In this document: positions 1-6,596 of the stretch, piece by piece
Layout: each line of letters starts with the position of its first letter
Position numbering within the stretch: position 1 is the first letter of the stretch
Assembly (NCBI GenBank): GCA_964398215.1
Contig: CAYNNP010000178.1
Span: forward strand, 1 to 13,876
Length of the DNA: 13,876 nt
Reading direction: 5' to 3'
From: CAYNNP01 sp964398215
Lineage (GTDB): Bacteria > Planctomycetota > Planctomycetia > Pirellulales > Pirellulaceae
Notes under the pieces: generated by a model
The model's input: the letters and a program-made list of their open reading frames with translations, nothing else
Databases searched by the model: none
Told to the model about the DNA's origin: nothing
Position numbers and translations under genes: made by a program

Positions 1-108
1 CATGCCGCAAAAATCGAAAACGTTGCGGTCAAAGTTGTGGGTAAAGACAAGGTAGTTCACGAACTACTAACTCGGACGGCCGAGCACCACAAGACGAGTG
101 CTAGATGA
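1..108 (+). CDS. C-terminal tail of an unidentified protein (partial)
   Basis: Frame 1 is open from the window edge to a TGA at 106-108 and gives 35 residues rich in Lys, Val and His, ending in EHHKTSAR. No family is recognised. Support for coding is indirect: a 9-bp stem-loop starts on the very next base after the stop, as expected for the end of a transcription unit. The stretch 33-53 is identical, in inverted orientation, to intergenic DNA near 13690-13710, so part of the tail may derive from a repeat rather than from the ancestral gene. An open run of 35 codons can occur by chance, so this call is tentative. Confidence 0.4.
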   Translation, partial: HAAKIENVAVKVVGKDKVVHELLTRTAEHHKTSAR

Positions 109-141
109 GACTTTCGGCGACATGCAAAACCGAAAGTCTTT
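109..141 (+). terminator. Stem-loop directly after the partial CDS
   Basis: Bases 109-117 (gactttcgg) pair perfectly with 130-138 (ccgaaagtc), a 9-bp stem with a 12-nt loop, followed by ttt. It begins immediately after the TGA at 106-108. The T run is short, so it may be a weak intrinsic terminator or simply a repeat unit placed there. Confidence 0.45.
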
Positions 142-310
142 GACGGTTTGTTGATTTATTAGCGCGGCATGTTTTTGTGAGCCGATGGGCGAAAGCCAGC
201 GATAGCCCCGGTTATTGAAGGTCTGGTTGTGCTCGAAACCGGGGCTATTGCCCTGCGGCTCAAAGGTTTCTGAACCATGAGTGCAACTCCTGATCGCCGA
301 AAGTCTTGAC
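109..310. repeat. Palindrome-rich intergenic repeat cluster
   Basis: No gene is seen between 109 and 355. The stretch holds the 12-mer gactttcggcga at 109-120 and its exact reverse complement at 294-305. The motif ccgaaagtc(t)ttgac occurs at 130-144 and again, one T shorter, at 297-310. Between them lies a 12-bp stem: atagccccggtt (202-213) pairs with aaccggggctat (237-248) across 23 bases. This is the look of REP-like intergenic elements; whether the copies are genome-wide cannot be seen here. Confidence 0.55.
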
Positions 311-355
311 AGCTTCCGCTACGGCCTTTCAACAAAGCCTTTCAGCATTTCACAA

Positions 356-1039
356 CTAAGAGTCGTCGAGCGGAAAGTCGCGTTTCTCGCTGGCTTGGTT
401 CGCTTGGTAGACATGATTTGTTTTAACGTCCAACGCTGATAACCAACCTTTGTGATAAGCGGACGTATCGATGCAAACCCAGCCATCAAAGCACCATGGC
501 TTGCCATCTTTTTGAGCGGTATGACCACAGATCACGCGCTTGCCTGACTCTAAAGGCCGCTCGGATCCTGCTAAATGCTTCCAGCGAAAAAACTCTTTTG
601 TTTGATTCGCCATCGATACACCGGGCTCAAGCGAAGCATGAATGAAAACATGATCCTCAGTCTCGTAGAAATCGCAACCAGAGAACAAGAACCGTAAATG
701 GGCCGATGGAATCTCTGACATTTCACCATACGATCCCAGCGTGGTTTGCCCGCCAAAATGAAGCCACTGTGCAAGCATGTAGGTTCCTTCCAAAGAACCT
801 CGCATCATTTCTTCATGGTTGCCCATCACCAATATGACTTTGCATTGATCACGAAGGTCCATGATTCGCTGAACGACTTTCTTGGGGTCAGGCCCTCGAT
901 CAACCAAGTCACCCAAGAACACAACTGTATCGTTCTTGCTGGGTGCAATCTGACTCAGCAAATTCTCAAGTGCAACGTCGCAACCGTGTACATCGCCAAT
1001 TGCGAAAGTTCGCCCGGTCGTATTTGACTCAGAAATCAT
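356..1039 (-). CDS. PP2A/ApaH-like metallophosphoesterase (serine/threonine phosphatase family)
   Basis: A 227-residue cytoplasmic hydrolase with the full calcineurin-like metal-site signature: GDVHG at residues 15-19, GDLVDRG at 43-49, GNHE at 73-76, a metal-binding His at about 134 (FIHA), and CGHT at 171-174. The size and motif spacing fit the bacterial PP2A-like group (lambda phosphatase, PrpE, PrpA) that removes phosphate from Ser/Thr or small phosphoesters. Diadenosine tetraphosphate hydrolysis (ApaH-like) is an alternative that motifs alone do not exclude. The start is ATG at 1037-1039, with no clear Shine-Dalgarno site. It lies 106 bp downstream of thiG on the same strand, so co-transcription is possible but not compelling. 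No signal peptide or membrane segment is seen. Confidence 0.85.
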   Translation of the reverse strand: MISESNTTGRTFAIGDVHGCDVALENLLSQIAPSKNDTVVFLGDLVDRGPDPKKVVQRIMDLRDQCKVILVMGNHEEMMRGSLEGTYMLAQWLHFGGQTTLGSYGEMSEIPSAHLRFLFSGCDFYETEDHVFIHASLEPGVSMANQTKEFFRWKHLAGSERPLESGKRVICGHTAQKDGKPWCFDGWVCIDTSAYHKGWLSALDVKTNHVYQANQASEKRDFPLDDS

Positions 1040-1145
1040 GTTCTAGATGCTAACGCAAATGAAAATGGAATTGGCCTCTAGCCTGCGATTTTTGGCACAT
1101 CGCTGCACTGCAGTTTTGTGAGGGGAACATCGGAACAGGTGCAAA

Positions 1146-2021
1146 TTACTTCAGGTCAGAACCGTATGGCCGCGTGCTGATCACACCTTCCTCTGGACTG
1201 CTTGCCGTTCCATACAAACGTTTCGGAATACGTCCCGCCAAGAATGCCTCGCGACCAGCAATGGACGCATGTTTCATTGCACGAGCCATCTGTACAGGGT
1301 TCCTTGCATGTGCGATTGCGGTATTCAGAAGGACTCCGTCAGCACCCAACTCAAAAGCTTCGCTGACGTCGCTTGCCGTTCCGACACCTGCATCAATGAT
1401 CACTGGATAGTTGGGATCGTCGGCCTTCAAATACTCCAAAATGATTCGAAGATTATTGGGGTTCAAAAGCCCTTGCCCGCTACCAATTGGACTGCCGGCT
1501 GGCATTACGCTCGCCGCACCGGCAGCTTTTAATTTCTGCGCCGTGACCGGACAGTCACTTGTATAGCACAGCACCGAAAATCCTTCCGCCGCCAGTTCCT
1601 TGCAAGCCACGAGAGTCTCACCGGGATCAGGCAGAAGCGTCTTGCTGTCGCCCAATACTTCTAGCTTGACCCAATCAGCGCCAGCGTTTCCGAGTGTCCG
1701 CAAGATCTCTCGTCCAAGCTTGGCGGCTCGAATTGCATCTTTCGCGGTGTAACAGCCAGCCGTATTCGGCAACAACGTGAACCGATCCAAATCCAAGAAG
1801 TCCAAAATGTTCTTGCCTTCACGATCGTACAATCGTTCGCGCCGGACCGCGACGGTGACGCAATCGCTGCCTGATGCCGATAGCGAATCAGCCATCTGCT
1901 GCATCGTATCGTAGCGCCCGGTCCCAACGATCAGGCGACTGGCAAGTGTATGCGCACCAACCGTCAATCCGCTTGAAGCACGTTTGTCATTGGGTTCTTT
2001 TGGATCGGAATCGGTAGACAT
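1146..2021 (-). CDS. thiG: Thiazole synthase ThiG
   Basis: ThiG builds the thiazole phosphate of thiamin from 1-deoxy-D-xylulose 5-phosphate, dehydroglycine and sulfur carried by ThiS thiocarboxylate. The 291-residue protein shows the TIM-barrel signatures of the family: IVGTGRY at 31-37, NTAGCYTAKDA at 86-96, the Schiff-base lysine in VKLEVLGD (K119), the phosphate-binding PAGSPIGSGQGL at 174-185, and DAGVGTASD plus LGADGVLLNTAIA near 210-237. I chose the ATG at 2021, which has AGGA about 13 bases upstream. A TTG four codons earlier (2033) is also in frame but leaves no room for a ribosome site. The N-terminal 20 residues are a family-atypical polar extension. No thiS, thiO/thiH, thiE or thiF lies beside it; its upstream neighbour on the strand is argC, 85 bp away. 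Confidence 0.95.
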   Translation of the reverse strand: MSTDSDPKEPNDKRASSGLTVGAHTLASRLIVGTGRYDTMQQMADSLSASGSDCVTVAVRRERLYDREGKNILDFLDLDRFTLLPNTAGCYTAKDAIRAAKLGREILRTLGNAGADWVKLEVLGDSKTLLPDPGETLVACKELAAEGFSVLCYTSDCPVTAQKLKAAGAASVMPAGSPIGSGQGLLNPNNLRIILEYLKADDPNYPVIIDAGVGTASDVSEAFELGADGVLLNTAIAHARNPVQMARAMKHASIAGREAFLAGRIPKRLYGTASSPEEGVISTRPYGSDLK

Positions 2022-2106
2022 AACGATGAGCAAATCCTAAGAAAAATACGTCTTGCCCTTCCGCTTATCGAGGATTGGGCAATTGCCAACGGGAACGCGA
2101 TTGGAC

Positions 2107-3120
2107 TCAGTAGGTCAGTCCCAGGTCTTCGGGCAAGCCAAACATCACATTCATGTTTTGCACAGCAGCACCACTGGCGCCTTTGGTCAAGTTGTCGATC
2201 GCACAAATCAGCACAAAACGGTCACCCGCATCGCGAACAGCCATGTGCACACGATTGCTTTGGGCAACATGTTTGGTCGCCGGCAAATGATCAACTGCGA
2301 ACACAAACGGGCTGCTGTCGTAAGTATCTTTCCAGCATGTCATCACATCATCAATCGTCGAACCAGCCTTGCGAACATAGATCGTCGAAAGGATACCGCG
2401 TTGCATTGGCGCCAAATGAGGTGTGAAAACAACTTGTATTTCATTGCCAGCGATCCGCGACACGAGGTCTTCGATCTCAGGCTGATGTCGATGGCTTGCT
2501 GGGCTGTATGCGGCAAATGATTCGTTCGTCTCGCAGTACAAGGTTCCCAGTTTTGCTTTCCGGCCCGCGCCACTCACACCACTCTTGCTGTCGACGATTA
2601 TATCGTCAGTCTCAATCAAATTCGCTTTGGTCAGCGGAGCCAAAGGCAAAATCGCTGACGTTGGGTAGCAACCTGGATTGGCAACGATGTCGGACGAAGC
2701 GATTGAATCAGCGAAAAATTCGGGCATGCCGTACGCTGTATTGCCAACTCGCTCGGGCCATGGGTGGGTCACCTTGTACCACTGTTCGTAAACTGGAACC
2801 GTTGAAAGTCGAAAGTCAGCGCTGAAGTCGACAACGCGCACATCATGTTTGACAAGCTCTTTGACGGTCGCCGCACTAGCACCGTGTGGCAAGCAGCACA
2901 TCACGACATCGCTCTTTTCCGCAATCGTCTTTGCGTCCAATGTCTCAATGGTGACATCGGTTTTTCCAATCAGCGAGGGATGGACTTCTGCAAGCTGTTT
3001 ACCGGCATCGGAACGACTGGTGGCGGCAACGACTTGCGCCTCTGGATGAATTGCAATGATCTGGGCAAGTTCTAGTGCTGTGTAACCAGTCGCGCCAACG
3101 ATGCCAACTTTCAGAGTCAT
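2107..3120 (-). CDS. argC: N-acetyl-gamma-glutamyl-phosphate reductase
   Basis: ArgC carries out the third step of arginine (ornithine) synthesis: NADPH-dependent reduction of N-acetyl-glutamyl phosphate to the semialdehyde, in the cytoplasm. The 337-residue sequence opens with a Rossmann loop (KVGIVGATGYTALEL, 4-18). It has the catalytic cysteine in ANPGCYPT (C151), then SGVSGAGRK (180-188) and SHRHQPEI (209-216), which carry conserved substrate and catalytic residues of the type 1 ArgC family. The C-terminal DNLTKGASGAAVQNMN is also characteristic. Length and order of motifs are normal, so the gene looks intact. The start is ATG at 3118-3120. The desaturase gene ends 31 bp upstream, which suggests read-through between them. 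The other arg genes are not in the window. Confidence 0.96.
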   Translation of the reverse strand: MTLKVGIVGATGYTALELAQIIAIHPEAQVVAATSRSDAGKQLAEVHPSLIGKTDVTIETLDAKTIAEKSDVVMCCLPHGASAATVKELVKHDVRVVDFSADFRLSTVPVYEQWYKVTHPWPERVGNTAYGMPEFFADSIASSDIVANPGCYPTSAILPLAPLTKANLIETDDIIVDSKSGVSGAGRKAKLGTLYCETNESFAAYSPASHRHQPEIEDLVSRIAGNEIQVVFTPHLAPMQRGILSTIYVRKAGSTIDDVMTCWKDTYDSSPFVFAVDHLPATKHVAQSNRVHMAVRDAGDRFVLICAIDNLTKGASGAAVQNMNVMFGLPEDLGLTY

Positions 3121-3151
3121 TTGCGAATCAACATTTTGAGTTGGCCATCAA

Positions 3152-4159
3152 TCAAGAACCACTTTCCGTAGGCGTGAACGCCTTGGGCCGAACAACATCT
3201 TTTACCAAACCAATCATTTCCAAGAACTGAATGATCCGCCAAGACATATCAAACTCCCACCAACGATGACCGTGCGCGGCAGAGCGAGGTTCGGCATGAT
3301 GATTGTTGTGCCAACCTTCGCCATGCGAAAACAAGGCTACCAACCAGTTATTACGACTTGAATCTCGAGTTTCGTAGTTTCGATATCCAAATGTGTGCGA
3401 AAGCGAATTGACCGCCCATGTTCCATGCAAAACGAAAACAGTTCGCATCGCAACACACCAGACAACCCAACTCAGGCTATATCGAACAGCTTCGGAAGTC
3501 AGCCCGCCACTGACAAAGTACCCTGTCACCGCACCGGCGATGGCGAACAGAAATGCATGCCCAACGTAAACGAAAAACCAACCTACATAGCGTTCCATGT
3601 TCAAGTAGAACGGATCACGCAGCAAGTCGCGCACGTAGCGTTCATAGTGGCTGGTCTTGTCCAAGTCCTTGTGTCGATAAATAACCCAGCCCATGTGTCC
3701 CCACATAAAGTTCACCAGTGGTGAATGTGGGTCAGGTTGTTTGTCACTGTGCTGGTGGTGCATCCGGTGAATGGCAACCCAGCGAGCCGGTGAGTCTTGT
3801 AAGTTGCACATGCCCAGAAGTGCAAATGAGTGCTCCAACCATTTCGAGCAAGTGAACCCACGGTGGGTCAACATGCGGTGATAGCCAATGGTGATGCCCA
3901 GCATCCCAAAGAAGAAGTGACCTAAGATGCCAAGCACAAGACCCGATACGGTGAACAGGTAACCCGCAAACCCAGGAATGATTGCCAACAGCGCAATGAC
4001 ATGCACCGTTCCAAGACTGGCCACGTATTCCCACAAGATCCGAAACGGTTGTGTTTCGTCAGGGTGAGGCAATCGCTGTGAATCGTTCGCCGTGACAGAT
4101 TCTGAATCCACAGTTTCATCAGTATTGTGAGACTGTTCTTCTGATACTTCAGTACTCAT
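3152..4159 (-). CDS. Acyl-CoA/fatty acid desaturase (delta-9 type)
   Basis: An integral-membrane di-iron desaturase that inserts a cis double bond into saturated acyl chains. Numbered from the chosen ATG at 4159 (335 residues), all three histidine boxes are present: HRMLTH (94-99), HRMHH (131-135) and HNNHH (284-288), plus the extra conserved His in NSLSH (about 255). Two pairs of hydrophobic spans fit the usual four-helix layout: roughly 50-94 before the first box, and 190-245 between the second and third. The first 35 residues are acidic and polar. In-frame alternatives are an ATG at 4192 and a TTG at 4204; neither has a convincing ribosome site, and the residues they add look unrelated to the family. 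It lies downstream of the small basic protein but is separated from it by a terminator, so it probably has its own promoter in 4160-4260. Confidence 0.92.
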   Translation of the reverse strand: MSTEVSEEQSHNTDETVDSESVTANDSQRLPHPDETQPFRILWEYVASLGTVHVIALLAIIPGFAGYLFTVSGLVLGILGHFFFGMLGITIGYHRMLTHRGFTCSKWLEHSFALLGMCNLQDSPARWVAIHRMHHQHSDKQPDPHSPLVNFMWGHMGWVIYRHKDLDKTSHYERYVRDLLRDPFYLNMERYVGWFFVYVGHAFLFAIAGAVTGYFVSGGLTSEAVRYSLSWVVWCVAMRTVFVLHGTWAVNSLSHTFGYRNYETRDSSRNNWLVALFSHGEGWHNNHHAEPRSAAHGHRWWEFDMSWRIIQFLEMIGLVKDVVRPKAFTPTESGS

Positions 4160-4261
4160 CAGATCAAATTGCCTTGATTGGTCCGAGATCATTAGCCATA
4201 TCAAATGGCGGTCGAACGACTTTCACGATGAAATTTTTGCGACGAAGAGGTCGGTACAAAC

Positions 4262-4296
4262 AAAAACCGACCGCGTGAACAGTCACCCGCGATCGG
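4262..4296 (-). terminator. Rho-independent terminator of the small basic protein gene
   Basis: On the minus strand ccgatcgc (4296-4289) pairs with gcggtcgg (4274-4267) in 8 bp with one G-T wobble. Above it gtga pairs with tcac around a ctgt loop, with a GG bulge on one side. The stem is followed at once by TTTTT (4266-4262). It lies 34 bp past the stop of the small basic protein gene and before the desaturase start. Confidence 0.8.
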
Positions 4297-4329
4297 CCAC
4301 CAAACTTTACGCAGAATCGATCGATCAAA

Positions 4330-4536
4330 CTATGATTCGTCGTCGGCAGCTTTCTTGACCTTCTTTTTCTTCTTCAGCGATACTTTTTGAACGCGAACTT
4401 TGGCCATGCCGACAACGCCCGCGTCTTCGCTGAATTTGTCTTGCTTGATCAGCTGTGCCACACGCTCAGCGCGGGTCAGAACGTTACGGCTCTTGATAGC
4501 GCCGGCTTTCACCTTGAGGCTGGAATCCAACGTCAT
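4330..4536 (-). CDS. Small basic protein of the PVC-group family
   Basis: A 68-residue very basic protein beginning MTLDSSLKVKAGAIKSRNVL, with a Lys-run tail (SLKKKKKVKKAADDES). From memory this matches the small basic protein family (TIGR04137-like) shared by Planctomycetes, Verrucomicrobia and Chlamydiae. Its exact job is not established to my knowledge; the charge and size suggest RNA or ribosome association, which is inference. The ATG at 4534-4536 is clear, while no strong Shine-Dalgarno site is visible. It forms a single-gene unit: a 281-bp divergent region lies upstream and an intrinsic terminator 34 bp downstream. No signal peptide or Cys is present. Confidence 0.8.
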   Translation of the reverse strand: MTLDSSLKVKAGAIKSRNVLTRAERVAQLIKQDKFSEDAGVVGMAKVRVQKVSLKKKKKVKKAADDES

Positions 4537-4817
4537 GACTTACTACTCTGTTATCGAATTGAAAGAGATTCTGGTTGCGTAATTTAGGATTCCGAACGAT
4601 ACAGAAACCAGCCTATTTTCGCAAGGTTTGAAGTACGAAAAACCGCTGGCATGTGATCAAATCACCCTAAACTGCCCTCCAATGCCACAAATCCGGCGGC
4701 GAAGCCCGAAAGCCGCAGCGTCCTGCGTGCGTTTAGCTCTCCCGTGCATGGCATTATTGGCGGAAAACTCATCATTCATCGTCTCATCACTCGACCGATC
4801 GCCACCCTATTGCATTC

Positions 4818-5876
4818 ATGAAGTCAAAATCGGTCCTGCTGACACTCGCCAAGTTCGCGATTCCTATCACCATCATTTGGTTTCTGCTTGCCAATCATGT
4901 CACCGATGAACAGTGGCATGACTTGAAAACACATCCAAAAGACTACGGATTGCTGGCAGCGGCCTTGGCGGTTGCGATCGCCGCGATGAGTCTTTCGTTT
5001 GCTCGCTGGTGCATTCTGGTGCGTTGTCACGATATCGAACTCAGCATGGTGGAAGCCTTTCGACTGGGGTCCATTTGTTTTTTGCTAAGTTTCGTTTCCG
5101 TAGGCAGCGTTGGCGGTGACCTGTTCAAAGCTGTCTTTCTGGCCAAACGGCGGCCTGGCAAACGCGTCGAAGCGGTTGCCTCGGTGTTGGTCGACCGTGG
5201 GGTTGGGCTGTATGGACTGCTGCTGATTGTTGCGATCGGTCTGCTTTTTCTTGCTCCCACCGATACAGCATCGTTGGTTGACGATGGGACGGAAAGTTCA
5301 ACCGTGAACATTCCGACGATCAAGAATGCAACACTTGCGTTGACGGCCCTCGGATCAATCGTTTTGGCCATCCTTGTTTTCGGTGGAAAAGCAGTCGATG
5401 GATTGATCCAACGCGGAATCAAGCTGCCAGTGGTGGGAACTCTTATTCAGCGGATAGGACCACCGCTGCGAATGTTCGGCGACCATCCCATTGCGTTTGG
5501 CGTGTCGATCATCATGAGCATGGGAGTCCATATTGGATTCGTGATCAGCATGTATCTGATTGCCACTGCCATGTATCCAGACACGCCAACACTTTCGGAC
5601 CATTTTGTCATCGTACCGATCGGATTGTTGGCGTCAGCTTTGCCGATTACTCCGGGCGGCGTCGGAGTTTTAGAAGGCACGATCGAAGGTTTGTATCGCA
5701 TCATTCCTACCACGCCAACATCCGCCTCCGGGACGATGGTCGCCCTGGTCTTCGAGGCGGTAAAAGTCATCATGGCGCTAATCGGCACAGCTTTTTACTG
5801 GGCCGCGAACGAAGAAGTCAAAGAAAGTTTGGAAGCCGCCGAGGAAGAAGGCGCACAGCAAAATCAAGAATCGTAG
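4818..5876 (+). CDS. Lysylphosphatidylglycerol synthase TM-region / flippase-like membrane protein
   Basis: A 352-residue polytopic inner-membrane protein of the LPG_synthase_TM (COG0392, formerly UPF0104) family. It has about eight hydrophobic spans, near residues 8-25, 44-64, 84-98, 128-146, 171-189, 226-251, 262-278 and 308-328. Family hallmarks are SVGGDLFKAVFLAKRRPGKR (97-116), with the VLVDR segment (R127), and ALPITPGGVGVLEG (274-287). The cytoplasmic catalytic domain of full MprF is absent, as in most members, so lysine transfer should not be assumed. A role in moving or handling a lipid-linked substrate is inference. The C-terminal 25 residues are acidic and polar. The ATG at 4818 follows a 281-bp divergent region. 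The methyltransferase-like gene starts 26 bp after its stop, suggesting a two-gene operon. Confidence 0.88.
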   Translation: MKSKSVLLTLAKFAIPITIIWFLLANHVTDEQWHDLKTHPKDYGLLAAALAVAIAAMSLSFARWCILVRCHDIELSMVEAFRLGSICFLLSFVSVGSVGGDLFKAVFLAKRRPGKRVEAVASVLVDRGVGLYGLLLIVAIGLLFLAPTDTASLVDDGTESSTVNIPTIKNATLALTALGSIVLAILVFGGKAVDGLIQRGIKLPVVGTLIQRIGPPLRMFGDHPIAFGVSIIMSMGVHIGFVISMYLIATAMYPDTPTLSDHFVIVPIGLLASALPITPGGVGVLEGTIEGLYRIIPTTPTSASGTMVALVFEAVKVIMALIGTAFYWAANEEVKESLEAAEEEGAQQNQES

Positions 5877-5902
5877 CTCCTGGCACCAAAGCAACACTGA
5901 AC

Positions 5903-6403
5903 TTGAAAACCAGCAACACGACTTTAAAACACTCAGAGATAGATGGACGACTGGATCTCAAGGTCTTACCTCTGACAATGTGCCTCTACATGTTAATGGC
6001 TGGGCTTTTGGCTACTTGGCTTGCATCCTGGTTCGTATCTGTGGAACTGGGAAAGCCATGGGGAGTTCTTGGCATTGCACTGGTGATTGGTTCATATCTC
6101 AATATCAAATGGTGCTTTCGCATCTTTTCTGCGGCAAACACGAACACAAATACGACCAAGCCTGCTTTGGCGATTGTTGACAGCGGACCCTACAAACTCA
6201 GTCGAAACCCAATGTATCTGAGCTATGTGGTTGCCTATGCGGGAATGTCGCTAGTTGCCAATTCCATTGTAATGCTGGCGCTCACGCCGGGCTTCATGCT
6301 ATGGCTGACTCAGTGGGTGATCAAACCAGAAGAGTCATACTTGGCAAAACACTTTGACGAGGACTATTTGAAGTTCAAAGGATCGGTGCGCAGGTGGTTC
6401 TAG
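5903..6403 (+). CDS. Isoprenylcysteine carboxyl methyltransferase-like (ICMT/PEMT) membrane protein
   Basis: A 166-residue membrane protein with hydrophobic spans near 22-47, 54-67, 104-118 and 121-139. The C-terminal half has the ICMT/PEMT family signature: GPYKLSRNPMYLSYV (95-109), then EESYLAKHFDEDYLKFKGSVRRWF (143-166), the region that binds S-adenosylmethionine in family members. The bacterial substrate is not known from sequence; phospholipid or a small molecule is as likely as a prenylated cysteine. The assigned start is TTG at 5903; an in-frame ATG at 5978 would remove 25 residues and cut into the first membrane span, so the TTG is preferred although no ribosome site is visible. Close spacing to the preceding membrane protein suggests co-transcription and perhaps joint work on envelope lipids. 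Confidence 0.85.
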   Translation: MKTSNTTLKHSEIDGRLDLKVLPLTMCLYMLMAGLLATWLASWFVSVELGKPWGVLGIALVIGSYLNIKWCFRIFSAANTNTNTTKPALAIVDSGPYKLSRNPMYLSYVVAYAGMSLVANSIVMLALTPGFMLWLTQWVIKPEESYLAKHFDEDYLKFKGSVRRWF

Positions 6404-6410
6404 GATGCGA

Positions 6411-6447
6411 AGCCTGGTAACGCTTGTAATCACAAAGCCGCCAGGCT
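6411..6447 (+). terminator. Candidate stem-loop after the ICMT-like gene
   Basis: agcctgg (6411-6417) pairs with ccaggct (6441-6447). Inside it gcttgt and acaaagc can pair with one bulge around aatc. It begins 8 bases after the stop codon but has no T run, so the terminator call is weak; it may be a palindromic repeat. Confidence 0.35.
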
Positions 6448-6596
6448 AGGATGACTGGCTCCGACGAAGGCAGAAACACCGTGTTTTACGTATTTTGCAT
6501 GGGCAAAAAATCACAAACTCTCGCGTGACGATTTTCCAATCGTCTACGACTCAATTTGAAAGGGATCGGAATCCAGTTCTCAATTAAGGCCAATTC

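Noticed and set aside
2053..2520. 155-codon plus-strand frame opposite argC
   Set aside because: Antisense to a clear, intact argC; composition is that of a shadow frame.
1146..3120. Thiamin or arginine riboswitch or operator near thiG/argC
   Set aside because: The gaps of 31 and 85 bp are too short for a THI-box and show no matching structure; the ARG-box pattern was not seen.
356..4204. Desaturase-argC-thiG-phosphatase as a functional operon
   Set aside because: Same strand but gaps of up to 106 bp and unrelated functions; co-transcription is possible but no functional link is supported.
4559..4585. TTGAAA ... TAATTT as a promoter for the divergent region
   Set aside because: Spacing is 15 bases and planctomycete promoters are poorly defined; not strong enough to list.
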